From NCBI GenBank assembly GCA_023935145.1, contig CM043705.1:20568001-20632000 (forward strand): a DNA stretch of 64,000 nt, read 5' to 3'. Shown here piece after piece: positions 45,614-57,428 of the stretch. The notes below the pieces were generated by a model. The model was not told where the DNA came from. It did not search any database and was given only the letters and a program-made list of their open reading frames with translations. This stretch comes from Bretschneidera sinensis (lineage: Eukaryota > Streptophyta > Magnoliopsida > Brassicales > Akaniaceae). The position numbers and the translations under genes are program-made. How positions within the stretch are numbered: position 1 is the first letter of the stretch; each line of letters begins with the position of its first letter.

Positions 45614-46372
45614 ATGTCCACTACACCACCTCTAACTTCAGACCCACAAAATGGAGAGCAGCCAACCCAAGGGCAATGGACCAATGGTCTATATGATTGT
45701 TGCGATGACCCCTCTAATTGTAATTGCTGCTAGAGAAATTAATTAAATTTGTTAGTCTTTATGAGATTATTTTTTCTTTTATTTTCTTCTTAATTTGTAT
45801 CTTAATGACTTCCTCACTTTGTTTTGAAGGTTTCATGACTTGTTTCTGTCCATGCATCATCTTTGGGAAGACAGCGGAGATTATCGACAGAGGAAACACA
45901 TGTAATAAAGCTCTCCTTGCCCAATATACATACTTAATTTCCTCTTATGATGATGTACGTCCTAATTAAAATAATTGTATGATGGAGCAGCATGTGAACT
46001 TGCGTGTCTCATCTCCTATGCAATGGGCTCTATTGAGTGCGGGTGGCTATATGCTTCCACGTACAGATACAAATTACGGAAACTCTTTTCATTACCAGAG
46101 GAACCGTGCTCGGATTGGTTAGTTCACTGTTGCTGCTGTGTTTGCTCTCATACTCAAGAATACAGAGAACTCAAGAATCGTGGAGCTCATCCCTCATTAG
46201 GTAATTGTTAATTAATGAAACCCTATTACAAAATTTAAACTAATGATCACACTGAATTCCGACTCTAGTATGGATTTGATGATTGGTTTTTGAAGGATGG
46301 CAAGCCAACGTTGAGAAGTGGAAAAGGGAGGGGCTTAAACCACCAATTGTGGCAGCAGGCATGGACCGTTAA
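45614..46372 (+). CDS. PCR: PLAC8 / plant cadmium resistance (PCR) family protein
   Basis: Four exons join in frame: 45614-45719, 45830-45901, 45988-46200 and 46296-46372, with GT..AG introns. They encode 155 residues, about the family's usual length. After a Pro/Gln-rich start comes W-x5-Y-D-C-C-D-D-P-S-N-C, then M-T-C-F-C-P-C-I-I-F-G (about residues 38-48), the PLAC8 signature. E-I-I-D-R-G, a hydrophobic Cys-containing segment (about 61-80), C-S-D-W-L-V-H-C-C-C-C-V-C (about 100-112) and Q-E-Y-R-E-L-K-N-R-G follow. Relatives are small plasma-membrane proteins affecting Cd, Zn or Ca transport or organ size. The usual C-C before the C-P-C block is C-F here. The exon 2/3 junction could shift by three bases. 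The copia element sits 140 bp upstream of the ATG. Confidence 0.88.
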
Positions 46373-47309
46373 CATGGTGGCGCTTTGCTTCTAAGAGTGT
46401 TTGGTCATGGGTTTTTAGCAGTGTTGTGAATTTAGTGGAAGTTTCGTGAGTAAAACGAAACGATACATACATATGCCCCATTTCACGTTTTGTTTCGAGG
46501 TATTTTGATCTGATTCGATAGAAATGCTTGTTTCGACTGTGTTGATCTAATTTTTCTGTAATTTTTTGTTTGACGTTTTCATTTCTCCTTTTTATTTGGT
46601 TATCTTCTCGTTTTTTTTCTGCACTTTCCATCATTTCTAGATCCTTTCTTGCTCATTGACTTGGCCGGAGCTTTCACGACTAAAATTTACAAACTTGGTT
46701 TTTAGTATCATATTCATTTCATAATTTGTTTTCGAAAATGTCCCATTTGTTGAGTTCTTGCAGCAATATTTATTCTGTTGGGTGTGTATTATTGTATGTA
46801 CTTTTTGGTTTCAGTGTATTTCATTTTTTGAGTTGTTGTAAATTGTAATGAATAATTTTTTTTTTTTTTAAAGTTGTAATGAATAAATTTACTTACCGAA
46901 AAATTGATTAGAAGTACGGTAATCAATTAGAATATTCTTAACCATGATTTTACATGCATATCTTTAAATTTTTGATTTTTTTTTAAAAGAAAACTTACAT
47001 GTGAACAGAGGGCCGGCTGCAGCCCCTGTTTTATATCTCATCAATTACTTTTTGCTTGATAAACATGGGGATCTCAGAATAATATGTGAAAATAAAAAAA
47101 AAGGACTAGAACAACTCTTCACAATAATATGTGAAAATAAGGTCGCTAATAGGCAGAACGGGATCCACAGTGACAGTGGGGACATGGGTAATTTTTTCAA
47201 AAAATAATATTATATATATTTTTAAAATTATTCTCATTAAAATAAATAAATTACCTTCATAAGTATTAAAAATTATCTAAACTTAATGGAAATTTTTTTC
47301 AATAAAAAA
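46373..47309. other. Region downstream of PCR, nothing recognised
   Basis: 3' flank of PCR and AT-rich DNA with poly-T runs. The ORFs at 46335-46634 (minus) and 47001-47207 (plus) have no recognisable domains and low-complexity composition, and are not called. Confidence 0.5.
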
Positions 47310-47740
47310 ACTGAGTTTATTTGTAAATTATATAACATTAATAAAAAATACTTAACTATAAGTTGCTTCATGTGTAAAACTTCTTATCTTATTAAAAAAA
47401 TATTCTCCAAATAAGTTTTTACGTGTAAATCTATATTTTTTTAAAGTGTATGATCGAAAACAACCATCCCTACCGTGTCAAAAATGATCAGATATATCTA
47501 ACAGTAAAATTGCAGCAGATTAATTCTATCACAATTAACCTCATGCACATCTCGCATTGTCAGTCGTGCATGAGATTGATTTTCAATCACTCATTTTATG
47601 GGTACAGGGCAAAGAAATTTTAAAATACTCTAAAAAATTTCTACTTTGATAATATGTTATGAAAGAGTAAGAGGTATTGTGGGCAAAAAAATGTTAAGCC
47701 CCAGTGCTAACTTGTGTCCTAACGATGAATAGAGAAAATC
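47310..47740 (+). repeat. PCR downstream sequence present in the orphan copies
   Basis: Matches 36960-37290 and, in part, 30340-30420. In those copies this sequence directly follows PCR intron 1. The comparison shows that exons 2-4 plus about 1 kb of downstream DNA were deleted before or during duplication. Confidence 0.75.
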
Positions 47741-48950
47741 ACGTTTGTGAAAGTGAAAGAATATACATTGCCCCTGAGCAATGTAATCAATGTCATGATT
47801 TATATCCAAATGCATTGCTTATTGAGGATTTTGGATATAAAAAATAGAGTTGCAGAGAGTAAATTACTTTAAAAAAAAGTTCTCCACAACTTATTAATTT
47901 ATCATTTTAAAATAAAAATAAATATCTCTATACACATGTTAAAAGAGAGAAAAATTCTTTTGATGGTCGAACCTCAATGCTTAATTCTTTAATTATAATT
48001 TAATGATAATTATATTTTATTATTTTATCTGAATAAATCCCAGCTTTTGATATGATGTGTTTTTTTGTTATTGAAATAAAAAATGTCTTTTAATATGAAG
48101 TTTTTTTAATTATTTAGAGTATGTGGCTAAATTTTAATTTTTAATTTTTCAAATGATGATGAGTTATTTTCATATTAAAAGAAAATAAGATATTTTTTGA
48201 AAATGAAATAAATGATGGAAGACGGACCTTTATGCAAAAAGATTCTTCTTCACATGATGCTTTTGATGGTTTTTTTTTTTAATTTTGATCACGAAATTGA
48301 ACGGAATGATCTGTCAAAAAATTGATTGTAAAATTTTAATGATTTAAAAATGGTTAGTATAAAATTGATAATTCAAAATTCGAAGTACTAAAAAATAATA
48401 TTTCAATAACTTCTTGCATAATATCCCTTATGGATGTAAAAAATTAGGACTGGGGGACATAAGGTAGGTCAAAATCCATTCTTTTATTTAAAAAATAAAT
48501 AAAAATAAAAAACCAAAAACAAAACAATCATTTGATGTGTATCACTGCAGGTCCCTAATTTGGACCATTCAAGTATTGGCACACATTGCATGACTTAACG
48601 GTGTAAAGTGTACGACTGATTAGGTATCTTGCTGTCGTCAACCAGCATAGTGATACTCTTAATTAATGTTTTACCAATTGCATAAGCACCATTTATTTGG
48701 ATTCCATGTACTCAAGTCCATTATGTTGCATAATCCCTTGTACTGAAAGCGAAGTAGTGGAAAAGTAATTGCCAAAGCCGTACTCCTCCAATAGGTCTAA
48801 TTAAGCAGTCCCAACATTTATTTTAATCAACCAATTAAGAAATATACAGGAACTAACTTACAAAACTAGAGACATTCCTTGGACTTGGATCCATTTGGAG
48901 TCATTAAATCAGCTTTCTTTGGAATCAGAAACATTGACCCCAAACAAAAA
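47741..48950. other. AT-rich intergenic region
   Basis: No gene, RNA or repeat could be supported. The right-hand part should include the promoter of the small gene at 49019. Confidence 0.5.
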
Positions 48951-48956
48951 CTTCTC

Positions 48957-48963
48957 TATAAAA
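48957..48963 (+). promoter_or_regulatory. TATA box of the small gene at 49019
   Basis: TATAAAA at 48957-48963, 56 bp upstream of the ATG. Transcription would start near 48990, leaving a leader of roughly 30 nt ending in a CT-rich stretch. Confidence 0.6.
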
Positions 48964-49018
48964 TCTTGTAATCAATTTTCATTACACACCCAAGTTCTCA
49001 GTTCAAGCTTTTCATCTT

Positions 49019-49571
49019 ATGGAATTCCATTACCGTCTTCAAACTAACATCAACATGAACACGCACCCCAACCATGAACGCGAAGGTATAGATGAAGAAG
49101 ATGATGTTTTCTATGCAGAGCTTAGAAGGCAGATTCTGCTTTTGACAGCAGATGATGACGATGAAGATTGTCAAGAAACGAAGAATGCAAACAACACTTC
49201 TGCGGGCAAACGAGGCTCAACCAGTTTCTCAACCCTGCTTTACAACCTGGAAGCTACTTCAATTGCTGGGAGGACGACAATACAAATTGCGTGCCCATTT
49301 GGCTTGATAACTTGTGGAGAAATAGCAATGGAACGGGAGTATTTATTCCCCATATCATCAAAACCAGAAGAAGAAATAGGCCAAGTATGCACTTTTCTTG
49401 TCTAAGAACCATCACTCCTTTTTTCCCTTTCCTTTTCTACTTCTGCTTCGTTTTTTTTTTTAAATTTGGTTTTACATTGTATCATATTAGCAATTGACAT
49501 CACTTTCTGGTTTATTTGCAGGAATGATGAACGAGTGGAGAAGAACTTACAGTCTGGTAGAGAAAAAGTGA
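49019..49571 (+). pseudogene. Small acidic plant protein of unknown function, apparent frameshift
   Basis: Two exons, 49019-49384 and 49522-49571, with a GTATGC donor and TTTGCAG acceptor. The first frame encodes an acidic N-terminus with F-Y-A-E-L-R-R-Q-I-L-L-L and D-D-D-D-E. From about 49215 the sensible frame is another one: P-G-S-Y-F-N-C-W-E-D, V-P-I-W-L-D-N-L-W-R, G-T-G-V-F-I-P-H-I-I, K-T-R-R-R-N-R-P, then M-N-E-W-R-R-T-Y-S-L-V-E-K-K and stop. A one-base indel near 49195-49215 is needed to join them. The second part resembles a plant-specific uncharacterised family by general memory only. It is either a recent pseudogene or a sequencing error. Confidence 0.55.
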
Positions 49572-50205
49572 TCATGAAGACAGAAATTGTACATTTTCAT
49601 TCAACTATCTTACTACATGTTGAATAAGAACAAAAAAAGTTTAAATAGAAGCAGCTGCTGTAATAGAAGATTAGCAACATGTTCTTTGCCAAAAATTTAA
49701 TATGCAAATAGGCACAGATATTTATCCATGATTCCGCTCTAATTTTTAATTCACCCGTAAATTGGGGAACAGCCAAAATATGGAACAAGAGGTGCCTGTT
49801 AGTACAATAATGTCAAGCATCAACACTAACTAGTACCTAATAAAGTTAGTATCCAACCATAGGCTATAATCAATATCCATCCAAACTTGGGAGGACATGC
49901 CTTAGTTACATCTAACAGAACTACCTATAGTAAAGCTCAGACGATTAATAGCTTACAGGCTTCTTTTTGAAAATGATGTCTCTGTAAACCAAGCATAACC
50001 TCACCTAAGATCACTGGCAAATCACAATGGCCGCAACGAAAATGAAGCTACCATAGGACAAGGCAAATCGAGATTCACAAACTTCTGGGTCCCAACAGTT
50101 CTGATGGGTGGTCCTGAATATTGGTGAAATGACTGAAATTACTCTTGTCAAGATCATTGATGAAAGCCAGAGGATGATTTTTGTTATACATGTTAAGAGA
50201 TAATG
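49572..50205. other. Intergenic region between convergent genes
   Basis: Holds the 3' ends of the small plus-strand gene and the minus-strand TGA gene. The 63-codon minus-strand ORF at 49597-49788 has no recognisable features. Nothing else is seen. Confidence 0.5.
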
Positions 50206-53200
50206 TCATTCCCTAGGGCGTGCTAACCATAAAGAGCTAAGCGCCCGGAGACGTGAAGTGTAATCGTTGATAACTAGAAGGGCGCGAGCAGCTTGACGTG
50301 TGGTCAAAATTCGATGCATTTGTTGCAGAGTTTGCTGCCTCAAAAGGTCAGCCTAAAAAAAGTAGCAAAATGCTTATTACTGTTCTAGAAAATAAAAAAT
50401 TAAATACAAATTGTTTTGTGTAACAAGCACTGCTATCCATAATTTCAGAAGAAGTGTATAAGCTTCAAGTACTCACCTGGTGAAGGAAGTTCTCTAGTGT
50501 GCCAAGCTTGCCCATTGCAATTGCCATTTGGCCCATGTAATCGGCAACATTTCCAGAACCGGTAGGACTCAGAGAGGCAGACGAAAGAGTCTCAACTAGT
50601 GATTGTTGCAAAGCTTCCATTCCTTGTGATAAGGCATCTTCAGCCTGTTGGGAGGACTGTTGAAGGTTACAAATACCCATCAGCTGCTGATCTGTCAAGG
50701 GTTCTAGGTGATTCCCAAGTATCTAAAATTCCAAAAATGGAAAAGAACAAAGGTTAATCGACTATAACCAGCATCCCAATTCAGGCAGTGCCAAAAGGAT
50801 AAGAGATAAAGACTATAAGAGCACCAAACAATAAACCACCTTGAGAATTTCAGATGAACGAAATCCACCCAACCACATGAAACACCTCTCAGCAGGTGTC
50901 TTCCACATGCCAGAGAGCATGTGAAATACGTCAGCTTTAGCGGCCAGGCTCTTTAGCCTGAATATTTCATCATAATGCGCCATCACACCATCGACAAGAA
51001 TGCGCAGTTCATTATCACCCATTTGAGAATTTACAGTGGATCTTAGGTCATTGATCAGCCTTTGTTGTTCATCAAGCCAGTGTGCATAGTCCAAGTCAAA
51101 TGCCAAGGCCCCTGGAAGTATCACCAATTGCAATAAACCTTGTAATTAGTAAAGTACTCTTTTAGATTGCAAATATTCTTCTTTTTTCCCCTTTTGGTAA
51201 TGGGTAATATTCTCTACAAGTTTATTCCATAATGATCCACAGAGGATTCTTCAAAGCATCAATCTAAGCCTCAGAGAATGTCGAACAAACGCCAGCAAAG
51301 ATAAGAACAATTATTAATAGAACCCAATTATACCCTTTAGCATTTAGATTAACAAAGGAAGATAGAATAGCAAACCAGAAACCGGTATGGTCTAAAAAAG
51401 AAAATTCATAGGCTATACAGCGTACATGCAAGCCCCCTCTAATTTGCAATGACTAAACAAAAGATTTTATGCGTGTATTACTCATTCTGACTAAAAAACT
51501 AAAAGTTTGTCAACTCCTTAGGCCAATATACTACGCTTTTCATCTTTCACAAAATTATTTTTGCTGACAACACCTTTTGTTTTTCCCTGGTTTTCCCCTG
51601 AGCCTTCATCATGGGTTCAAAGGAGTATTCATCACGTCCACTATCCTTCAACAGATTCTTGTTCAAGTAATGATATTTTCTAATTGCATTACCCCTAACC
51701 AAGGCTACGATTAGTAGAGAGGAAAAGTGAGAGGAAGGAAGAGGGACAGGAGAAAAGAGTGATCTATCATTTGGTAGGAAAGAAATATGAGAGGAAAGAA
51801 GAGTGGGATGATTGGTATTTTCTTCCCACGTGAACAAATCACAATCCTCCCAAATTGGGATGATTGGGAGTGGAAGCTAAAATAAACTCTTTTTTGTCTT
51901 TTTCTTCTTTCCTCTTATCTTTCCATCATTTTTACCAAACAGGAGATGAAAAGCATCAATCACATTGTCTCATCCTCTCTTTCTTCCTTCCTCTCCCTCT
52001 TCTTTCCTCCCACTTTTCCTCTCTACCAATCAGAGCCGAAAAGGATTGGCTGCAAAATGGGATCACTACAACCACATTTATACCATTAGTGGCTAGAATC
52101 TCCACTTGAAACTAGAGAACAGAATAACAGAAAAGCATTGCATAAGCTTAATATATGAACTTCAGGCTGAGTAACATCGTCAAACCTTTGATCCATCCTT
52201 GGACCTGTCCATTTAATAAAAAATACTACATTCCCGAATCTTAACTGCAGGGTGGACAAGGCTTTAGCCAAAAATTGCCCACAACATTTCCAAACACCAA
52301 ATGCAATTGATAATTTCTGTTCTTAGTATCACCATCATAAAGTTCACAATCCGATGCACAGCAGCAGAGGATCATATCCTCTGCGGCGGCAACATTCAGG
52401 AACACACACACACACGCAGAGAATCTGATTCTGATGAATAATTTTCACACCATCATCAAGTCCTCGAATTTCCCATCATCCACATTGATTCTAAGCATCA
52501 ACAGTTGTAGTCACAAGGTTTGGTAATGAACATTTCCACTTACAAGAAAATTTAAGCCCCACATAAAACTACAAAGAAAACATCCCAGCAACAATCATAT
52601 ATATGTTGTAAGATCTAGAGGCTCAACTAATCAATATTACAATATCCAAAACCAAATTTTCTCTCCAACCTTTTAGTCCTTCACCAAAACTTTTAGGTGT
52701 AAGTTCTATAGTTGTATGACTGAATATCCTTTCAACATGACACTAGGAACTGAAACTTGCCAACAATATCCAAAACCTCTTACCATTTCCAGTCACTGAA
52801 TATCCATGATCCCCTGAAGTTCCAGTTCCAATAAAGAAACCCTGCATTAAAATATAGCCAGGGATGAGAGAGAGTCTATGCACGAAAGAGGATTTGGCCT
52901 GCTTTAGAGCCTAGATTTTTTTTTCTTTTCAAGAAAAGAAGGTAAAAAGAAAGCTCATGAACAAAAGTACAAAGCCCCATGTCCGAGTCCCATCCTTAAA
53001 TAAAAAGCATTTACTACATGCACCTGTTGGCGTGCTCTTTGAAGCTCTTGCTCTAGTTGTATAAGCCTAAGTCGACTGTTCTCAAGCTGCTGGACATATG
53101 CCTATCCAAAACCAAAACCTATAAATGATCCAAGCATGTCTCATTTATTAAATTAAGACAACGGAGGCAAGTATAACACCAATTCAGACACACACCAACT

Positions 53201-55075
53201 GACTGGCACCTCATCAATTACATTTGAATCCAAAGGTTATCTAATATAGCAAAATATGAAGGAGGCACATGAATGACCCCCTAAATTGACTTTTAAACAT
53301 AGACTACGAAGGGGGATATCTTATGCCCATCCTTGAGCAAGTTGGATTTGAAGGCTTTGCCCGTGCACTCGAATGCACAGTATTGCAAGCAAAACAGGGT
53401 TCCTAGGACTTGAACACAACAAGGTGCTCAAATATCATGTTAAAAAGATGGTTGGGTAACCAATTACCCCAAAAGCATAAGCTGATGGGATAGAGCCTAA
53501 CTATTCTTTTATATTCAACAAAAAAAAAAAAAAAGAGTCCACATCTGTGATCCATGATACTAAAAAATTCTGGGAAACCAAGGCAATGCACTACCACTAT
53601 GCAAATCATGAAAACACAACATATCAAGCAACTGCATGAAACTGTAAAATAGGAAGGCATAACTCTTGGAAAATTTGTGTCTGCATTCATATCTTATACT
53701 GCATATAAGAGATATGAGAAAATTTGGACTGAATATCAAGAAACAACAGAAGTCGAAGAATCCTAGAGCACACGTAAAAGGAGGAATATGAAGAACTAGT
53801 AGAGACACATTACTTTCTTCCTTAGTCGACTCTTCCTGGCAGCTTCCCGATTTTGAGCCAGCCTTCGAAGCATCTGAAAAAAGTGCAAAGGGTAAGCAGA
53901 AAACTTTAGAAATTACATTCAAATAAGGAACTGATTCTTTAAACAGAACTAGTAAAGTAGCATAACGTTAACAACCTTTTGATCACCAGGTTTTTCCTTG
54001 AATTGATCTATAGAATCAACAGCTACAAGTGCTCCTTGCTGAACTCCATGTAACTAGAACACCATTAAGAACCACTATAATAAACTTACATTCTACTAAA
54101 ACTTTAAATTAAATAAAAGGATAAATAATTTGTAAAAAGCTCAGCTGCAAAACTTTTATGAACTTGTATATCTATATCTACCCAGATTACATCTATTAAA
54201 TTATCACCACATGGTAAAAACATAAATTATTTTTTACAGGACTATCATTTCAGTTTGAAGATCATACTTCAAAGTTAAGAGGATAGTTAGGTAATTTACT
54301 CACAGTGCAAATTATAACTGCTCTACATCTTATTTAGGTTCCATATCGACCCATTATCCAGCTAAAGTTCAAAACAAAATATGATGCTAATGCATTGTAA
54401 ATCTACAGTGGATTCAAATTCCAAGCTGACCCACCATTAGGACCAAAGATTCCCATCTCACAATAATTTTTTTTTATAATTTTTTTTTTTAAAAGGCATA
54501 TTTAAAAATATAAAAAAAAGGCATATATTGTAGTCTGTAAATACATGCACTGTCGCATTGAAGAAAAAGACAACCAAACCTGGTTCCTATCATCAGTATC
54601 AACATCTGTAGAAGTGTCAGTTTGTTGGCTGTTATCTGCTATGACTGAATCTCCCCAGTTCTCCATATGCCCATTTCCCAACGGGGCACCAATCGATGTC
54701 CCCTTCTGGTACATGAACTGCCCTGTGTCCAAACACCCTGATCCTGTTGAAACTATCCCTGTTGACCCAATGCTCTATAATCCAAAATCAAGCAAAACAA
54801 TCCAAGAGTTCAATCAATACCCATAAACCCATCAAAATAGAATCATAGCTCGATGACATAAATACATTTATATCGTAAATATATGCTTGTAGATAGGGGT
54901 TGGTGGGGACTTGAATACCGTGTTTAAGGGCCCATGGTGTAAGTTGTTGGAAACAACAGCGACACTGCCGGATTTTAAATTGAACATGGAGCCTACCAAA
55001 GGATTTAAAAGCAAGGAGAAGTTAGAGAAACTGAAAGTTTCGGACAGAGAAAGCAATATATAAAATACCATTAGA

Positions 55076-55150
<75 letters not shown>

Positions 55151-55536
55151 TATACTTGGGCTTAAATCAACAGCATTATCGTGATGAAAAGCAACGGCGG
55201 GTTGATCAAGCTCTCCAAGATCCGTAAAACGCGTCTGGTTACGGGTAACATCGTCTCCTCTGTTTTTTCAACTCAAACAAAAAACAGAGACAACAAAAAT
55301 AAATAAATAAATAAAAACATAAGAAAAACAAATACAACTCATTTGCATACTCTCCAAAAAAGAAAAAGCTCTCCGCTTATAAGCACCAATTTATCACTTT
55401 ATAAGCAAGAATCGTTCAAAAAAACACAGACCCAACAAACAGTCGCTTAAAATAAGAGAGAGCAATACCGGAAAAAGAAGGAAGAGTGGCAATAAAAATC
55501 AGGATTAATAGGAGCTGGCTTGAAACTGCTCTGCAT
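50206..55536 (-). CDS. TGA: TGA-class bZIP transcription factor (clade II, TGA2.1-like), 459 aa
   Basis: Eleven exons join in one frame of 1380 nt: 55536-55469, 55259-55156, 54992-54919, 54774-54580, 54053-53976, 53873-53814, 53101-53024, 52841-52784, 51111-50840, 50722-50477, 50352-50206. Residues 174-193 hold the basic region (Q-N-R-E-A-A-R-K-S-R, N181-x7-R189), and 194-219 the leucine zipper. About 240-325 form a DOG1 domain (Y-A-H-W-L-D-E-Q, M-A-H-Y-D-E-I-F-R-L-K, M-W-K-T-P-A-E-R-C-F-M-W-L-G-G-F-R). A Gln-rich segment and the end S-L-W-L-A-R-P-R-E follow. TGA factors bind TGACG/as-1 elements in the nucleus and work with NPR1 in salicylate and detoxification responses. The long N-terminus matches TGA2.1-type proteins. 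No defect is seen. Confidence 0.95.
51703..52037. mobile_element. 335-bp MITE in TGA intron 8
   Basis: Terminal inverted repeats GGCT..GATTRGTAGAGAGGAA at both ends, with purine-rich left and pyrimidine-rich right arms pairing over about 100 bp. It lies between exons 8 and 9. The target duplication is unclear, so the superfamily is not assigned. ORFs 51547-51837 and 51864-52109 are artefacts of this element. Confidence 0.7.
55076..55150. repeat. Compound (TG)n(TA)n(GA)n microsatellite at a splice donor
   Basis: About 75 bp of TG, TA then GA repeats in TGA intron 2. On the coding (minus) strand the 5' splice site GTATAC is followed at once by (CT)n and then (TA)n(CA)n. Likely variable in length between individuals. 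Confidence 0.95.
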
Positions 55537-56157
55537 AGCTCTTTATCTTTATCTTTGTTTTCTCTGTGTAAACTACAGAGTTTCGTCTTACTCTGAGCAA
55601 AGCAAAAGAAAGAAGAAAGAAGAAAGAAGAAAATGGGATTACATGCTGGGAGGAGAAGAAGAAAAGACCGAATGAAGAAAGAAAGGAAGATCAGATCTTG
55701 TTGTGTATCTTAATGAAGAGGATGGCGTATCAGTACGGCTCCTTTTGTCAGAATTAAAAACTCTCTCAGGCTTTTTATTATTGCGTTCTGACTTGGGATT
55801 TTAGTTTCCCAATACCCACACAAAAACACACATTTCTGTATTCTCCCTCCTTCAGTCTCCTGAAGCAGAACGTCCATTTCACTCTCTGTTCTCTCTTTCT
55901 TTTTCCTCCTGTTACTATCTAGCATCGGTGAAAATGCCCTCTCATAAAATTGAAATCAGCTCATCGAAAAAAAAAAATTATATATATATATATATATTGA
56001 ATTAAAACTTTGTCGTATTCATAAATTTTTATTATAAATTAATCTTCATCAAATTTTTAAAATTTCAAACGTTTAAATTCATATACAAAAATAATATACT
56101 TCAGGTTTTACTTTATAAATTTTAATGTTGAGGAGTTCATCTTCATAAAATACTATA
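55537..56157 (-). promoter_or_regulatory. TGA 5' leader and promoter region
   Basis: Upstream of the TGA ATG are CT/GA-rich stretches (AAAGAAAGAAGAAAGAAGAA near 55604) typical of plant 5' leaders. The transcription start cannot be fixed. The minus-strand ORF 55710-55925 is not supported as a gene. Confidence 0.4.
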
Positions 56158-56435
56158 GAGTAAATTACACCGTACTACCTACAAGTTTATTGAAATGATA
56201 TTGACATTAAAACTCACTATTCACTCCAAAACATCAATTTTCACTATCAAACAATTCCAAAATAAATTTTATCATGAAAAGTAATATTTAATTAAAATTT
56301 TGATTCTTTAAATAAATTTATTTTGGAATGTTTGATGACGGAAATTGGTGTTTTCGGTGAATCGTTGGTTTTAAAAAAGTTTAGTATGCTAGTGTTATTT
56401 CAACAAATTTGGAGATAATGTAGTTTAATTTACCC
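56158..56435. mobile_element. Mutator-type foldback MITE, 278 bp
   Basis: Long inverted arms pair over nearly the whole length (left GAGTAAATTACACCGTACTA; right ends ATGTAGTTTAATTTACCC). The flanks AATACTATA (56149-56157) and AATATTATA (56436-56444) match at 8 of 9 bases, fitting the 9-bp target duplication of Mutator-like elements. Confidence 0.8.
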
Positions 56436-56880
56436 AATATTATAATATGCTAAAAGATTTTCCATGTAATAATCATTTTAAGATGCAAAGAAAATCACAA
56501 AAATATTTTTATAATTTAGCACAAACTATAATTGTATTTTTTATATTAAAAATATATTAATACACCCCTGAAACTTTATTAATGATTAGTTAAAACTGGT
56601 TCAAAATGTCTCGTAATGATTACTTGTCAAGAATTGAATGTTAACAGATTAAAATACTCTCCTTTCACATGAATTTTATAAGACATTTTTTTATCAATCT
56701 AAGCTAATCGTAGTTGAGATTTAGAATACATTCGTACACTTTTAATATAAAATGATATATTAAAAAGGTATAATTGTAATTTGTACCAAGTTATGTGGTT
56801 GTTTTGTAATTTTCTCTTTAAAAAACTACTACATTTTATCATGTGAGACTAATATGCAGAAATTATGAGTGAGCTAGGTG
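56436..56880. other. AT-rich intergenic DNA
   Basis: Nothing recognised between the MITE and the Tat element. Confidence 0.5.
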
Positions 56881-56884
56881 ATGT

Positions 56885-57339
56885 GTGTTACTGCCAAAAA
56901 CATGCTACTGAGTTGGAGGCCAAGCCTCGAGGGAATCTACACAGGGAAGATAATGTGAGCTAAGGGGTCGCCGGAATGGATGCCTCCGAGGATGCTCTGA
57001 TGCTTTTTTTAGTATGCAGTAGAAAGTATGAGAATGAGGGTGTTTCCTTTTTAGCTTCAGAATGATCTGATCCCCCTTTTGGAATGCGCACCTGAGTCTT
57101 TTTATAGGGTTTTGGGGGTGAGGCGGCCCTTTCGCCCAGGATGGTGATGATGTGGAGGTCCAGCTGTGTGGGTAGCAGTGTCTTGGAGGCCCAGCTATGT
57201 TGCCCTATATTTTCTGCGTGTCACATTACTGTCTTGGCAAGGGGCTGTCCATGTGTTTCCCTGTTGTTTTTATTTGAGGTCGTCAACTTGTTGTGTCTTC
57301 ATTGGGCAAATGTTTTTTAGCAATGTTAGAGGCCCCCCA
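56885..57339 (-). mobile_element. Candidate 3' LTR of the Tat-lineage element
   Basis: On the minus strand a purine-rich AAAGAAGTGGGGGG ends near 57330, as a polypurine tract would before a 3' LTR. The sequence from about 57339 down to 56885 would be the LTR. The outer end and target duplication were not established and the 5' LTR is outside the window. Confidence 0.35.
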
Positions 57340-57428
57340 CTTCTTTAAGTTCATTTATGTGCTTAAGGAAGTTTTGTAGGGTTCAGTTTTTTGGAAGAGG
57401 GGCAATCAAGTCACCGAGCCTTGGTGGT

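Larger units (their letters stand above)
37981..46372 (+). repeat. Segmental tandem repeat, unit III (holds the intact PCR gene)
   Basis: Order: flank (37981-38200), cassette G3 (38202-40065), PCR upstream region A4 (40055-40941 and 45474-45613, split by a full copia element), complete PCR gene (45614-46372). It is the only unit retaining exons 2-4 and may be the parental arrangement. Confidence 0.85.

Noticed and set aside
51547..52109. ORFs in TGA intron 8
   Set aside because: They fall in or beside a purine/pyrimidine-rich MITE and interrupt an otherwise perfect gene model only as intron sequence.
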